In this document: positions 33,910 to 42,380 of the stretch, one piece after another | How positions within the stretch are numbered: position 1 is the stretch's first letter | How the letters are laid out: the number at the start of each line of letters is the position of its first letter | NCBI RefSeq assembly: GCF_001305965.1 | Contig: NZ_JXQC01000003.1 | Span: 1,758,451 to 1,822,450, forward strand | Reading direction: 5' to 3' | Origin: Erythrobacter sp. SG61-1L | GTDB lineage: Bacteria > Pseudomonadota > Alphaproteobacteria > Sphingomonadales > Sphingomonadaceae | DNA length: 64,000 bases | Notes under the pieces: model-generated | Told to the model about the DNA's origin: nothing | The model's input: the letters and a program-made list of their open reading frames with translations, nothing else | Databases searched by the model: none | Translations under genes and position numbers: made by a program

Positions 33910-34990
33910 TATTTCCGGTCTCCTGCCGCTGGGCGGCATCTCGCCTCAATCTGGCGTAATGGCGGGCAACGCCGTGGAAGTGGCGGGCGCCGATGGGCTG
34001 CCCGGCCTCGCATTCGCGGAACAGGGCGCGGGCCAGCGCCGGGTCCGCGATGACAGGCAGGCCCAGAAGGCGGGCCTTGCGCTTCAGCAATTGCGCGAAG
34101 TGATTGCGCCCCTTGGCCCGCACCACGGGTGCCTCCATCTCATCCGGGCGATATTGCAGGGCGACGGCGAAATGCTCGGGATTGACGACGAGGAAGTCCG
34201 AGCCGTCGAGCTTGCCCAGCCCTTCGGACTGTTTGCGCATTTCCTCGTGCAACTGGCGGCGCTTCTGCTTGAGGCGCGGCTCCCCTTCCCGCTCCTTCGC
34301 CTCGCGCGTGATCTCCCGCCGGCTCATGCGCATCTGTTTGCGAAATTCGCCCCGGGCGATGACCTGATCGATCACCATGAAGAAAAAGGCCGCACCCAGG
34401 AACGCCAGCAACAGGCGCGTGGCCGTGCCGGCCATGGCACGCGCCAGCATCCCCGCATCCGCCATGCTGTCGCCATGGGTGCGCACTGCCCAGTCGATCA
34501 ACAGCCAGGTGATCGCCGTATATGCCGCCAGCTTGACGATGTTCTTGGCCGTTTCCTTCAGCATCCGCAGGGAAAACAGCCGCTTGAGGCCCTTGGCCGG
34601 ATTGAGGCGGCTGAAATCCGGCTTCAGCGGGGCAGTAGTGAAGATGAAACCGCGCAGTTGCAGCACTTCCAGCAGCACCAGCACCACCATGGCCACCAGC
34701 CCGAGAATGATGATCGGCTGGAAGGCGGGCCAATAGATCGCCCCGATAGTGGCCAGCACATCGGCCGGATCGCGCGTGCGGTCTATTCCGGAAGTGAGGC
34801 TGAGGCGCATCAGCTGCGCAAGGCGGGCGGCGAAGCCCTGCCCCGCGAACAGCACCACCACGGCCAGCGCAGCAAGGCTGCCCATGAAGCCGAGGTCCAT
34901 GCCGCGTGCGACCTGCCCCTTCTCGCGCGCCTTGCGCAGCTTGAACGGGGTCGCTTCCTCGCTGCGGTTCTGTTCCTGCCCTTCCGCCAT
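33902..34990 (-). CDS. flhB: Flagellar export switch protein FlhB
   Basis: The 362-residue protein has the conserved N-terminus SEEATPFKLRKAREKGQVAR, four membrane helices, and a cytoplasmic domain that sets export specificity. The autocleavage motif, normally NPTH, reads N270-P271-E272-H273 (FLVVNPEHFAVALQY). Asn and Pro, the residues at the cleaved bond, are kept, while Thr is replaced by Glu. Cleavage of FlhB, prompted by FliK, switches export from hook to filament proteins, so the change may matter. It is 2 bp after fliR and overlaps flhA by 8 bp. Confidence 0.96.
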   Translation of the reverse strand: MAEGQEQNRSEEATPFKLRKAREKGQVARGMDLGFMGSLAALAVVVLFAGQGFAARLAQLMRLSLTSGIDRTRDPADVLATIGAIYWPAFQPIIILGLVAMVVLVLLEVLQLRGFIFTTAPLKPDFSRLNPAKGLKRLFSLRMLKETAKNIVKLAAYTAITWLLIDWAVRTHGDSMADAGMLARAMAGTATRLLLAFLGAAFFFMVIDQVIARGEFRKQMRMSRREITREAKEREGEPRLKQKRRQLHEEMRKQSEGLGKLDGSDFLVVNPEHFAVALQYRPDEMEAPVVRAKGRNHFAQLLKRKARLLGLPVIADPALARALFRECEAGQPIGARHFHGVARHYARLRRDAAQRQETGNNG

Positions 34991-34992
34991 GC

Positions 34993-35760
34993 TCAGCCCC
35001 CGGCCCCCAGCAGGCGCGGCGCGCTTTCAATGGCCAGCCGCAGCAGGCGCAGGGCAAGCGCGGTGGAGAGCGCCAGCGCCACCGGGAGAGTGGCCAGCAT
35101 GGCGATGGACTTCACCTGAAAGCCCAGCAGCAACATGTTCATCTGCGGCAGGGTGCGCGACATGAAGGCGATGGCCAGATCGAGCAGGAACAGCACCAGC
35201 ATCACCAGCGCGAAGAGGCCCATGGCAATTGTGAAGCTGGCGCCCAGCAATGTGCCCAGTGCCGCCATGTCCCCGCTGCGCAAGGCATGGCCAACCGGCA
35301 AAGCTTCCAGCGAGGCAGACCACAGCGCCAGCAGATCGTAAGGCCCACCGGAAGTGAAGAAGATCAGGGCCGCGGCGTAGGAGAATACCGTCCCCGCCAG
35401 CGGCATCTGCGCCTGTGTGGTCGGGTCTGCCACGGTCGCAAGGCCGAAACCCGCCTGAATATCTGCCGCGCCGCCCGCCCATTGGATGGCAGCAAAGGCG
35501 ATCTGGAGGGACAGCGAAATGGCAATCCCGACCAGCAATTCACCCGTGGCGAGCGACAGCTGAGATTGCCCCTGCCGCAAGGCGCCCAGCGCCGCTTCGG
35601 GATTGCCTGCCACCAGCGCCATGCCCAGTGCCAAGGCCAGCAGCAGGCGGATCGGCACGGGCAGGCGCAGCAAAGTGAACGGCGGCGCGAAAGCCAGCGT
35701 GGGCACGATCCGCAGGCTGACCAGCAGCACTGCCTCAAGAGTAAGGGCCAGATCCTCCAC
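34993..35760 (-). CDS. fliR: Flagellar export-gate protein FliR
   Basis: The 255-residue membrane protein has six or so hydrophobic segments and FliR features: RIVPTLAFAPPFTLLRLPVP near the N-terminus, ELLVGIAISLSLQIAFAAIQ and AGGAADIQAGFGLATVADPT in the middle, and the C-terminal PQMNMLLLGFQVKSIAML. FliR completes the FliP5-FliQ4-FliR1 core of the export gate. It lies 9 bp after fliQ and 2 bp before flhB, the standard fliQ-fliR-flhB order. Confidence 0.96.
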   Translation of the reverse strand: MEDLALTLEAVLLVSLRIVPTLAFAPPFTLLRLPVPIRLLLALALGMALVAGNPEAALGALRQGQSQLSLATGELLVGIAISLSLQIAFAAIQWAGGAADIQAGFGLATVADPTTQAQMPLAGTVFSYAAALIFFTSGGPYDLLALWSASLEALPVGHALRSGDMAALGTLLGASFTIAMGLFALVMLVLFLLDLAIAFMSRTLPQMNMLLLGFQVKSIAMLATLPVALALSTALALRLLRLAIESAPRLLGAGG

Positions 35761-35769
35761 TCCGCCCGC

Positions 35770-36039
35770 CTAGTGCCCCAGGCTGGGGATGATCATGTAA
35801 AGCGAGCGGGCAAAATCGGTCAGCCGCGCCAGCATCCACGGGCCGAGCGCAACCAGCGTGAAGCCCGCCGCCAGTGTCTTGGGCACATAGCTGAGCGTGA
35901 TTTCCTGTATCTGGGTGGCGACCTGAAAGATCGAGATCAACAGGCCCACAATCAGAGTGACGAGCAGCACCGGGCCGGCAATCACCAGTCCGGTCCACAA
36001 CGCTTCATACAAAAAGCCCAGCGCCCGATCCGCGCCCAT
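35770..36039 (-). CDS. fliQ: Flagellar export-gate protein FliQ
   Basis: The 89-residue protein has two membrane helices (ALWTGLVIAGPVLLVTLIVG and the second near VALGPWMLARLTDFARSLY) and the FliQ signature FQVATQIQEITLSYVPKTLA. It is a subunit of the export gate core with FliP and FliR. It is the first gene of the minus-strand flagellar operon; the region upstream carries the 17-bp palindrome also found before flgF. Confidence 0.96.
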   Translation of the reverse strand: MGADRALGFLYEALWTGLVIAGPVLLVTLIVGLLISIFQVATQIQEITLSYVPKTLAAGFTLVALGPWMLARLTDFARSLYMIIPSLGH

Positions 36040-36122
36040 GCCAAATCCCCCTTCTCGGGCGAATGCCTATGGAGCGGCGGCGGGCCTGCTCAAGCAGGGA
36101 AAGGACGCCTTTCGTTCTATCT

Positions 36123-36139
36123 ACCTCCAATTTGGAGGT
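36123..36139. promoter_or_regulatory. Palindrome ACCTCC-N5-GGAGGT, second copy, upstream of fliQ
   Basis: ACCTCCAATTTGGAGGT is a perfect palindrome with 8-bp arms around a single central T. It lies 83 bp before the fliQ start and 116 bp before the carotenoid oxygenase start, in a 216-bp divergent region. It shares the ACCTCC/GGAGGT arms and the 5-bp spacing with the copy before flgF at 7202-7218. It could therefore control the flagellar export operon, the oxygenase operon, or both. Confidence 0.55.
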
Positions 36140-36255
36140 GCCGGACTGGCCCGATACAAAAAACGCCCGGCCTTCCCCGAATTTTCCGCCAGCTTGCGGT
36201 TGTCAAACGAGCGAGGCGGGATAATGAGATCGCATAAATTCACGGGGGAGAAGCC

Positions 36256-37857
36256 ATGTCGAAATTTCGCGATGAGTCGCAGGCGCCGGTCAATCCGGGC
36301 CGGCGCGATTTTCTCGGTGCTGCGGCGCTGGGAACGGGCGCGGCCCTTGCAGGCATGGGCGCCGCCGCCGTACCGGCCAGTGCGGCCGCTCCTTCCGGCC
36401 CCGCGCCGCAGGTAGACTTCCCCAGCGATCCGCGCGCCTTTGCCGGTGGCCCTCCGGGCACCAATATCCGCGCCGAGATCGACCTTTACGATTGCGAAGT
36501 GGAAGGCGCCCTGCCCTCCGGCCTTAACGGCACTTTCTTCCGCGTCGGCCCCGATCCGCAATATCCCAAGCCGAAAGAGCATGAAGGCGACATCATGTTC
36601 GACGGCGAAGGCCATGTCTCGATGTTCCGCATCAAGGACGGGCATGTCGATTACCGCACGCGCTATGCCAAGACGCAGCGCTGGAAGGCGCAGCACGAGG
36701 CGCGCCGTTCGCTGTTCGGCATGTATCGCAACCCGCTGACCGACGATCCCAGCGTCGAGGGCCTCAGCCGCGGCACGGCCAACACCCAGCTGTTCGTGCA
36801 TCACAAGAAGCTGTTGGTGTTCAAGGAAGACAGCCCGCCGGTCTATATGGACCCCAACACGCTGGAAACGCTGGACGATTACTACACTTTCGGCGGAAAG
36901 CTGGACAGCCAGACGCACACGGCGCACCCGAAGATCGATTCCGAGACGGGCGAATATATCGGTTTCGGTTACGAAGCTAACGGCCTGTGTTCCAAGGATA
37001 TCTGCGTGTTTTCGGCGGACCGGAACGGCGCCATCAACTGGCAGGTGAAGGTGCAGGCGCCCTATGCAGGCATGATGCACGACTTCGCGGTGACGCAGAA
37101 GCACGTGATCCTCTACCTCACCAACATGATCTCCGACATGGACCGGATCAAGGCAGGCGGCGTCCACTTCTCTTACGACAGCAAGACGCCCTGCTATCTG
37201 GGCATCATGCGTCGGGGCGGCGACGGCAAGGATCTGAAATGGTTCACCGGCCCCAACCTCTTCTGCACCCATGTGATGGGCGCTTGGACCGATGGCGACA
37301 AGGTGACGGTGGACATGGATGGCGGCGAAGGGAACCAGTTCCCCTTCTTCCCCAGCCTGCATGAGCCATTCGATCCGGTGAAGGGCACCGGCTATGTCCG
37401 CCGCTTCACCGTGGACCTCTCCAGCAAGACGAATGACCGCTATCAGGTGGAAACGCTCTATCCGCAGATCACCGGCGTGCTGGCCCGGCAGGATGACCGA
37501 TACCACACCCTGCCCTATCGCTATGGCTTCCTGAACACCACCGGCGCGCGGGGCGGCGGCGGTGGAGGCTGGGCCATGTTCGATCACCACACAGGGAAGG
37601 TCGAAGTGGCGCAGGTTGCCGATTATTCGCTGTCCGAAATGACTTTCGTGCCCCGCAGGCAAGACGCGCCGGAAGGCGACGGCTACCTGATCGGCATGGG
37701 CAGCAGCCAGAAAGAATCCGGTCGCAGCGACTTGATCCTGTTCGACACCAAGGACATAGGCGCCGGGCCCGTGGCCCGCGTGAAGATGCCTTTCAAATGC
37801 GTCGGCCAGGTCCATGGTTTCTGGGCGGATTCAAGCGACCTTCCAACTCCTGCATGA
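36256..37857 (+). CDS. Carotenoid/lignostilbene cleavage oxygenase family protein with TAT signal
   Basis: The 533-residue non-heme iron oxygenase has the four iron-binding histidines of the family: H224 (THTAHPKID), H275 (GMMHDFAVT), H339 (CTHVMGAW) and H520 (GQVHGFW). Members split an aromatic-conjugated C=C bond into two aldehydes or ketones; bacterial relatives act on lignin-derived stilbenes or carotenoids. The N-terminus carries a twin-arginine signal (R16-R17 in PGRRDFLGAAALGTG, followed by an alanine-rich segment ending PASAAA), so export as a folded protein is predicted, unusual for lignostilbene oxygenases. It overlaps the PQQ dehydrogenase gene by 4 bp (ATGA). Confidence 0.92.
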   Translation: MSKFRDESQAPVNPGRRDFLGAAALGTGAALAGMGAAAVPASAAAPSGPAPQVDFPSDPRAFAGGPPGTNIRAEIDLYDCEVEGALPSGLNGTFFRVGPDPQYPKPKEHEGDIMFDGEGHVSMFRIKDGHVDYRTRYAKTQRWKAQHEARRSLFGMYRNPLTDDPSVEGLSRGTANTQLFVHHKKLLVFKEDSPPVYMDPNTLETLDDYYTFGGKLDSQTHTAHPKIDSETGEYIGFGYEANGLCSKDICVFSADRNGAINWQVKVQAPYAGMMHDFAVTQKHVILYLTNMISDMDRIKAGGVHFSYDSKTPCYLGIMRRGGDGKDLKWFTGPNLFCTHVMGAWTDGDKVTVDMDGGEGNQFPFFPSLHEPFDPVKGTGYVRRFTVDLSSKTNDRYQVETLYPQITGVLARQDDRYHTLPYRYGFLNTTGARGGGGGGWAMFDHHTGKVEVAQVADYSLSEMTFVPRRQDAPEGDGYLIGMGSSQKESGRSDLILFDTKDIGAGPVARVKMPFKCVGQVHGFWADSSDLPTPA

Positions 37858-39953
37858 GTGCGATGAATATGAAGATGATCTGGCGCGGCACGGCCGCTGC
37901 CCTGCTGATGCTGGCCGGTGGTGCGGCCATTGCCGGCGCAGACCATGGTTCCACACCCGCATGGGTGGACGAGGCGCGCATGGCCGCGCCCGAGGACGGC
38001 CAGTGGCTGAGCGGCGGGCGCACTTATGACGAGCAGCATTTCAGCCCGCTCACCCAGATCAACGATGGCAATGTCAGCCAGCTGGGCCTTGCCTGGTATG
38101 CCGACATCGACACCGAACGCGGGATGGAAGCCAGCCCGCTGATGATCGACGGCGTGCTCTACAACGTCCAGCCGTGGAACATCGTCACTGCCTATGACGC
38201 GAAGACCGGCCGCCAGCTGTGGCGTTTCGATCCGCAAGTGCCGCTGCGCTTCGGCCGCCTGGCCTGCTGCGACATCGTCTCGCGCGGGATCGCGGCGTGG
38301 AAGGGCCATATCTATGTCGCCACGCTTGACGGGCGGCTGATCGCGCTCGATGCGAAGACGGGCAAGCAGGTCTGGTCCACGCTGACGGTCGACAATTCCA
38401 AGAACTACACCATCACCGGCGCCCCGCGCGTCTATGAAGGCAAGGTGGTGATCGGCAATGGCGGCGCCGAAAAGGGCGTGCGCGGCTATGTCAGCGCCTA
38501 TGATGCCGAAACCGGCGAGATGGCGTGGCGCTTCTACACCGTGCCGGGCGATCCCTCGCTGGGCTTCGAGGACGAGGCCATGGAACGCGCGGCCGAAACC
38601 TGGACGGGCGAATGGTGGAAAGCCGGTGGCGGCGGCACCGTTTGGGATGCCCTCGCCTTCGATCCGGAAACCCATCTGGTCTATATCGGCACCGGCAACG
38701 GATCGCCCTGGGTGCGCAAGTGGCGCAGCCCCGGCGGCGGCGACAATCTGTATCTCTCCAGCATCGTGGCGCTGGATATGCGCACCGGCAAATATGTCTG
38801 GCACTACCAGACCACGCCGGGCGAGGAATGGGACTATACCTCCACCCAGCAGATGATCCTGGCCGACCTCCCGCTGAACGGGAAGACGCGCAAGGTGATC
38901 ATGCAGGCGCCGAAGAACGGCTTCTTCTACATCCTCGACCGGGTGACGGGCGAATTGCTCAGCGCGGAGAAATTCGTGCCGATCAACTGGGCTACTCATG
39001 TCGACATGAAGACCGGCCGCCCGGTGGAAAATCCGGCTGCCCGCTATGGCGAAAAGCCTGTGCTGGTCTCGCCCGGCGCGGGCGGCGGCCACAATTGGAA
39101 CCCGATGGCCTACAGCCCGCTGACCGGGCTGGTCTATCTGCCGGTGACCGAAACCTACATGGGCTATGCCGCGGCTTCCAGCTTCGATCCGGCCAACCCC
39201 GGCACGGGCGCGAGCTACACCGGCTATGAGGAAGAGCGCAAGGCGATCACCGAATATGCCGACAAGCATTCCAAGGCCTGGCTCTCCGCATGGGACCCGA
39301 AGACCCAGAAGGAAGTCTGGCGCGTGCCATCCCCACTCAAGGGCAGTGGCGGCGTGCTGGCGACGGCGGGCAATCTCGTCTTTGAAGGCACCATCGGCGC
39401 GACCTTCGCCGCCTACAACGCCAAGACGGGCGAGAAGCTCTGGGAATTGCCGGTGCAGAACGTGCCCATCGCGGCGCCGATCAGCTATTCGGTTGATGGC
39501 GAGCAATATATCGCGGTGAATGTCGGCTGGGGCGGCGGGCTCGCCCATGTGGAACGCTCTGCCTATGCGGCGCTGTTCCTGTCCAAGCCGCGCCTGCTGG
39601 TGTTCAAGCTGGGTGGCAAGGCCACTCTGCCCCCGCTCCCCGAACAGTCGCGCGAAGTTCCCGAACTGCTGGCCCCGCCCAAGGTGACCGGCAGCCCGGA
39701 CATGGTGGCCAAGGGCGAGCAGCTCTATGGCGCCAATTGCGCCCTGTGCCACGGCGTCGCCGCGCGCGGCGGGGTGAAGGATCTGCGGCATATGTCGCCG
39801 GAAACACACAAGGAATTCCTCGACATCGTGATCGGCGGCAAGCGCGAGGCGAACGGCATGGCCAGCTTTGCCGACCTGCTATCCACCGAGGATGCCGAAG
39901 CGATCCACCAATATGTGATTTCGAGAGCCAATGCCGACTGGGAAGGCAACTGA
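37854..39953 (+). CDS. PQQ-dependent alcohol dehydrogenase with C-terminal cytochrome c
   Basis: The 699-residue periplasmic quinohemoprotein has a signal peptide (ending AAIAGA) and an eight-bladed propeller domain with PQQ-dehydrogenase W-motifs. The vicinal disulfide pair is C138-C139 (LACCDIV) and the catalytic base D327 is in EEWDYTST. The residue two after it is T329, not Asp, which argues for calcium rather than lanthanide. The C-terminal cytochrome c has C629-x-x-C632-H633 (CALCHGVAARGG). It oxidises alcohols or aldehydes and passes electrons to the respiratory chain. Coupling to the upstream oxygenase gene suggests that it oxidises the alcohol/aldehyde products or precursors of that reaction. 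Confidence 0.94.
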   Translation: MSAMNMKMIWRGTAAALLMLAGGAAIAGADHGSTPAWVDEARMAAPEDGQWLSGGRTYDEQHFSPLTQINDGNVSQLGLAWYADIDTERGMEASPLMIDGVLYNVQPWNIVTAYDAKTGRQLWRFDPQVPLRFGRLACCDIVSRGIAAWKGHIYVATLDGRLIALDAKTGKQVWSTLTVDNSKNYTITGAPRVYEGKVVIGNGGAEKGVRGYVSAYDAETGEMAWRFYTVPGDPSLGFEDEAMERAAETWTGEWWKAGGGGTVWDALAFDPETHLVYIGTGNGSPWVRKWRSPGGGDNLYLSSIVALDMRTGKYVWHYQTTPGEEWDYTSTQQMILADLPLNGKTRKVIMQAPKNGFFYILDRVTGELLSAEKFVPINWATHVDMKTGRPVENPAARYGEKPVLVSPGAGGGHNWNPMAYSPLTGLVYLPVTETYMGYAAASSFDPANPGTGASYTGYEEERKAITEYADKHSKAWLSAWDPKTQKEVWRVPSPLKGSGGVLATAGNLVFEGTIGATFAAYNAKTGEKLWELPVQNVPIAAPISYSVDGEQYIAVNVGWGGGLAHVERSAYAALFLSKPRLLVFKLGGKATLPPLPEQSREVPELLAPPKVTGSPDMVAKGEQLYGANCALCHGVAARGGVKDLRHMSPETHKEFLDIVIGGKREANGMASFADLLSTEDAEAIHQYVISRANADWEGN

Positions 39954-39972
39954 CATGAGAGGGGAACGCATT

Positions 39973-40581
39973 ATGGGCATCCGGCCCGCAAAGACGATCT
40001 GCCGGGCCGCGCTGGCCGCTGCACTGCTGCTGGGCGCCGCCGCGCCTGCCGCGGTAAGCGCGGAAGGCATCTACGCGCGTGATTACGCCGAAGACCGGGC
40101 CGAGATCGAGGATCTGATGGCCCGCTATCTCTTCGCCATCGATTACTTCGACTGGGATGCCTATGTCGCCACCTTCGCGGAAGACGGCGAACTGGAATTT
40201 GCGCGCGGCACGTCCAAAGGGCGAGATGCGATCCGCAAGACAGTGGCGAGCTTCAGCGAGAATATCGGAAAGTTCTATCACACTGAAGACGGCAAGCCCG
40301 CACTGCTGCGCCACGTGATCCTGCAATCTTCCATCCGCGTGGAAGGCGAGCGTGCCTGGGCTCGCTCGCTGTGGGTCGAAATGGCCAATGACGGGCCAGG
40401 CGACACCATGAAGATGGGCACTTACGGCATCTATGAGGATGAGTTGAAGCGCGTGGACGGCCACTGGCTGTTCGCCAAGCGCCGCGTTCTCAACGAATTC
40501 CTCCCCAATCGCCAGTCCGGGCCGAAGAACCCGGTACGCGAAATGGACGAGGCGGCCGAGGCCTATCTCGGCGGGAAGTAA
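39973..40581 (+). CDS. Exported SnoaL-like (NTF2-fold) protein
   Basis: The 202-residue protein has a signal peptide (ending PAAVSAEG) and an NTF2/SnoaL-like domain: EIEDLMARYLFAIDYFDWDA, YVATFAEDGELEFARGTSKG, and a conserved late segment LKRVDGHWLFAKRRVLNEFL. Such proteins act as dehydratases, cyclases, isomerases or dioxygenase small-subunit-like binding proteins. I chose the ATG at 39973 because GAGGGG lies 8 bases upstream; earlier in-frame ATGs exist at 39931 and 39955. It lies 19 bp after the PQQ dehydrogenase gene and completes a three-gene operon of exported proteins. Confidence 0.85.
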   Translation: MGIRPAKTICRAALAAALLLGAAAPAAVSAEGIYARDYAEDRAEIEDLMARYLFAIDYFDWDAYVATFAEDGELEFARGTSKGRDAIRKTVASFSENIGKFYHTEDGKPALLRHVILQSSIRVEGERAWARSLWVEMANDGPGDTMKMGTYGIYEDELKRVDGHWLFAKRRVLNEFLPNRQSGPKNPVREMDEAAEAYLGGK

Positions 40582-40591
40582 AACCGGCTGC

Positions 40592-40625
40592 GCGGCCGCA
40601 GGCGTTTACTGACGCCTGCGGCCGC
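40592..40625. terminator. Perfect 14-bp stem between convergent operons
   Basis: GCGGCCGCAGGCGT and its exact complement ACGCCTGCGGCCGC flank a 6-base loop. The stem lies between the 3' ends of the SnoaL-like gene (plus) and the sugar transporter gene (minus), which fits a bidirectional terminator. No T-run follows in either direction, so termination may be intrinsic but weak, or the stem may protect 3' ends. Confidence 0.7.
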
Positions 40626-40632
40626 CTGCTAT

Positions 40633-41925
40633 TCACGCAGGCTTGCGTGCAAAGATCCCGAAACTTGCGATAAATGCATAGCAGATCGCGGGCAGCGTCA
40701 GGGCCACAGCCAGGCTGCCGCTGACATCCGCCACCACACCCGTGGTCAATGGGATGACGGCCCCGCCCGAAATCGCCACGTTCAAAATGCCCGAGCCGTC
40801 GGCCGCGCGTGCCCCCAGCTTTTCGCAGGCGAGCGTGAAGATGGTGGGAAACATGATCGAATTCATCAGGCCAATCGCCAGCAGGCTGTAGCCGGAGACC
40901 TCGCCGGTCGTATTCGCGGAAATCAGCAGCAGGCTGATTGCCCCGGCAGCGGCAATGGCCAGCACCTTGCCCGGGTTCATGACCCGCAGGATCGCAGAGC
41001 CGGCAAAACGCCCCACCATCGCACCGAACCAGTAAATGCCGATCAGCTTGCCCGCGGCCTGCTGGTCCAGCCCCATGACATGCGCCTGCTTGAGATAGCT
41101 GACGATCAGCGAGCCGACCGAGACCTCTGCCCCGACATAAAGGAAGATGCACAGCGCGCCATAGCCGAAGCGCGGGCGCTTCAGCAGGTCGAACCCGCCC
41201 AGCCCCTTGCTCTCCTCATGGCTCTCGCCCTTCAACCGGTTGCGGAACAACCACACCGATCCCGCCACCAGCGCCAGCGCGATAGCCAGCGTGCCATAGG
41301 CCTTCACGATGGTTGCCGTCCCCTCCGTACGATAGGCATCCAGCGCCGCCCCGCTGAGATCAGACGCGCTCACGCTCGCAAGCCCACCAAGGATCACGAT
41401 GGAGCCGACATAGGGGAAGATGGTGGTCCCCACCGAATTGAAGGCCTGGGCAAAGGTCAGCCGGCTATGCGCGGTGCTCGCCGGCCCCAAAAGCGAGATC
41501 AGCGGATTGGCCACCACCTGCACGATCACCACCCCGCTCGCCAAAACGAACAGGGCGAACAGGAACAGGCCGTAGGTCGCGGTCTGCGAAGCGGGAATGA
41601 ACAGCAGGCACCCCAGCATCATGGTCAGCAGCCCCGCCACCGCGCCGCGCATATAGCCTATCTTCTTCACCAGCCGGGCGCCGGGAATGCCGATCACGAA
41701 ATAGGCAGTGAAGAAGCAGAACTGCACCAGCATCGCCTGGGTGTAGTTCAGCGTGAACAGTTCCTTCAGTTTCGGAATGACCACGTCGTTGAGCGACGTG
41801 ATCCCGCCAAAGATGAAGAACAGCGCGAAAACGAAGCCCTGCAAGCCCGGCGCGTCGATCGGCGGGCCGGCCTCCTCGATCGGGTTGGAATCCGTGCTGC
41901 TGGCAACATCGGGTGCAAGGGACAT
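40633..41925 (-). CDS. FucP/GluP-type sugar MFS transporter
   Basis: The 430-residue transporter has about 12 hydrophobic segments and resembles the fucose/glucose-galactose permease (FHS) family: FFIFGGITSLNDVVIPKLKE in TM1, FFTAYFVIGIPGARLVKKIG in TM2, and VVANPLISLLGPASTAHSRL-TFAQAFNSVGT in TM4-5. These are proton-sugar symporters. The ATG at 41925 was chosen over a much earlier in-frame ATG because the intervening 78 residues do not look coding. It is convergent with the oxygenase operon, so a functional link is not implied. Confidence 0.88.
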   Translation of the reverse strand: MSLAPDVASSTDSNPIEEAGPPIDAPGLQGFVFALFFIFGGITSLNDVVIPKLKELFTLNYTQAMLVQFCFFTAYFVIGIPGARLVKKIGYMRGAVAGLLTMMLGCLLFIPASQTATYGLFLFALFVLASGVVIVQVVANPLISLLGPASTAHSRLTFAQAFNSVGTTIFPYVGSIVILGGLASVSASDLSGAALDAYRTEGTATIVKAYGTLAIALALVAGSVWLFRNRLKGESHEESKGLGGFDLLKRPRFGYGALCIFLYVGAEVSVGSLIVSYLKQAHVMGLDQQAAGKLIGIYWFGAMVGRFAGSAILRVMNPGKVLAIAAAGAISLLLISANTTGEVSGYSLLAIGLMNSIMFPTIFTLACEKLGARAADGSGILNVAISGGAVIPLTTGVVADVSGSLAVALTLPAICYAFIASFGIFARKPA

Positions 41926-42380
41926 GGCTCGCGTTCTTTCCTTACAGCTCTTGAAAAGACGCGGAAAATCCCCCCTGCGTCCATCTCTGGTTCGGACGGG
42001 AAACTGTGAACGGCAGGCAGCACAGTCAATCGCCGGACAGCCCCAATTCCTTGACGGACGGCGCATGTCCTCCGCCGGATGCCCAAAAGGTCGGGAACGG
42101 TATGCATTGCGGGCCGTTATGCAGCCATTCCGCCGGACGACATCCTCCGGCGATATCAAAATTCAACGTGCCGGAAACAGGGCAATTCGTCACATTGGGG
42201 GCTACCAATATGACAAATGCAATATTTCCCGCATTTGGGGGGAAGTTTGCTGGTGCCAGAAACAAACTTGCTGCAACGGCAATGTTTCGAATCGGGGCCG
42301 GCGATCCGGCGGCCCGGCCGTTGAACGAGGCAGGCCGGGCGGGATCGCAGACCATCTCCGGCAAGAATGAAGGGCACCAG
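41926..42380. promoter_or_regulatory. Divergent intergenic region between sugar transporter and RND operon
   Basis: About 455 bp with no convincing gene and lower GC in its right half (about 42160-42290). A small inverted repeat ATTGG-N6-CCAAT lies at 42194-42209. It should carry the promoters of both flanking units. No local regulator gene of the TetR type is present, so control of the efflux operon is not explained by its neighbours. Confidence 0.4.

Noticed and set aside
32086..34053. 655-codon plus-strand frame opposite flhA
   Set aside because: Antisense of a canonical flhA gene; the translation is low-complexity His/Gln/Asp-rich.
37683..39809. 708-codon minus-strand frame opposite the PQQ dehydrogenase
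   Set aside because: Antisense shadow of a gene with full catalytic motifs; histidine- and arginine-rich translation without structure.
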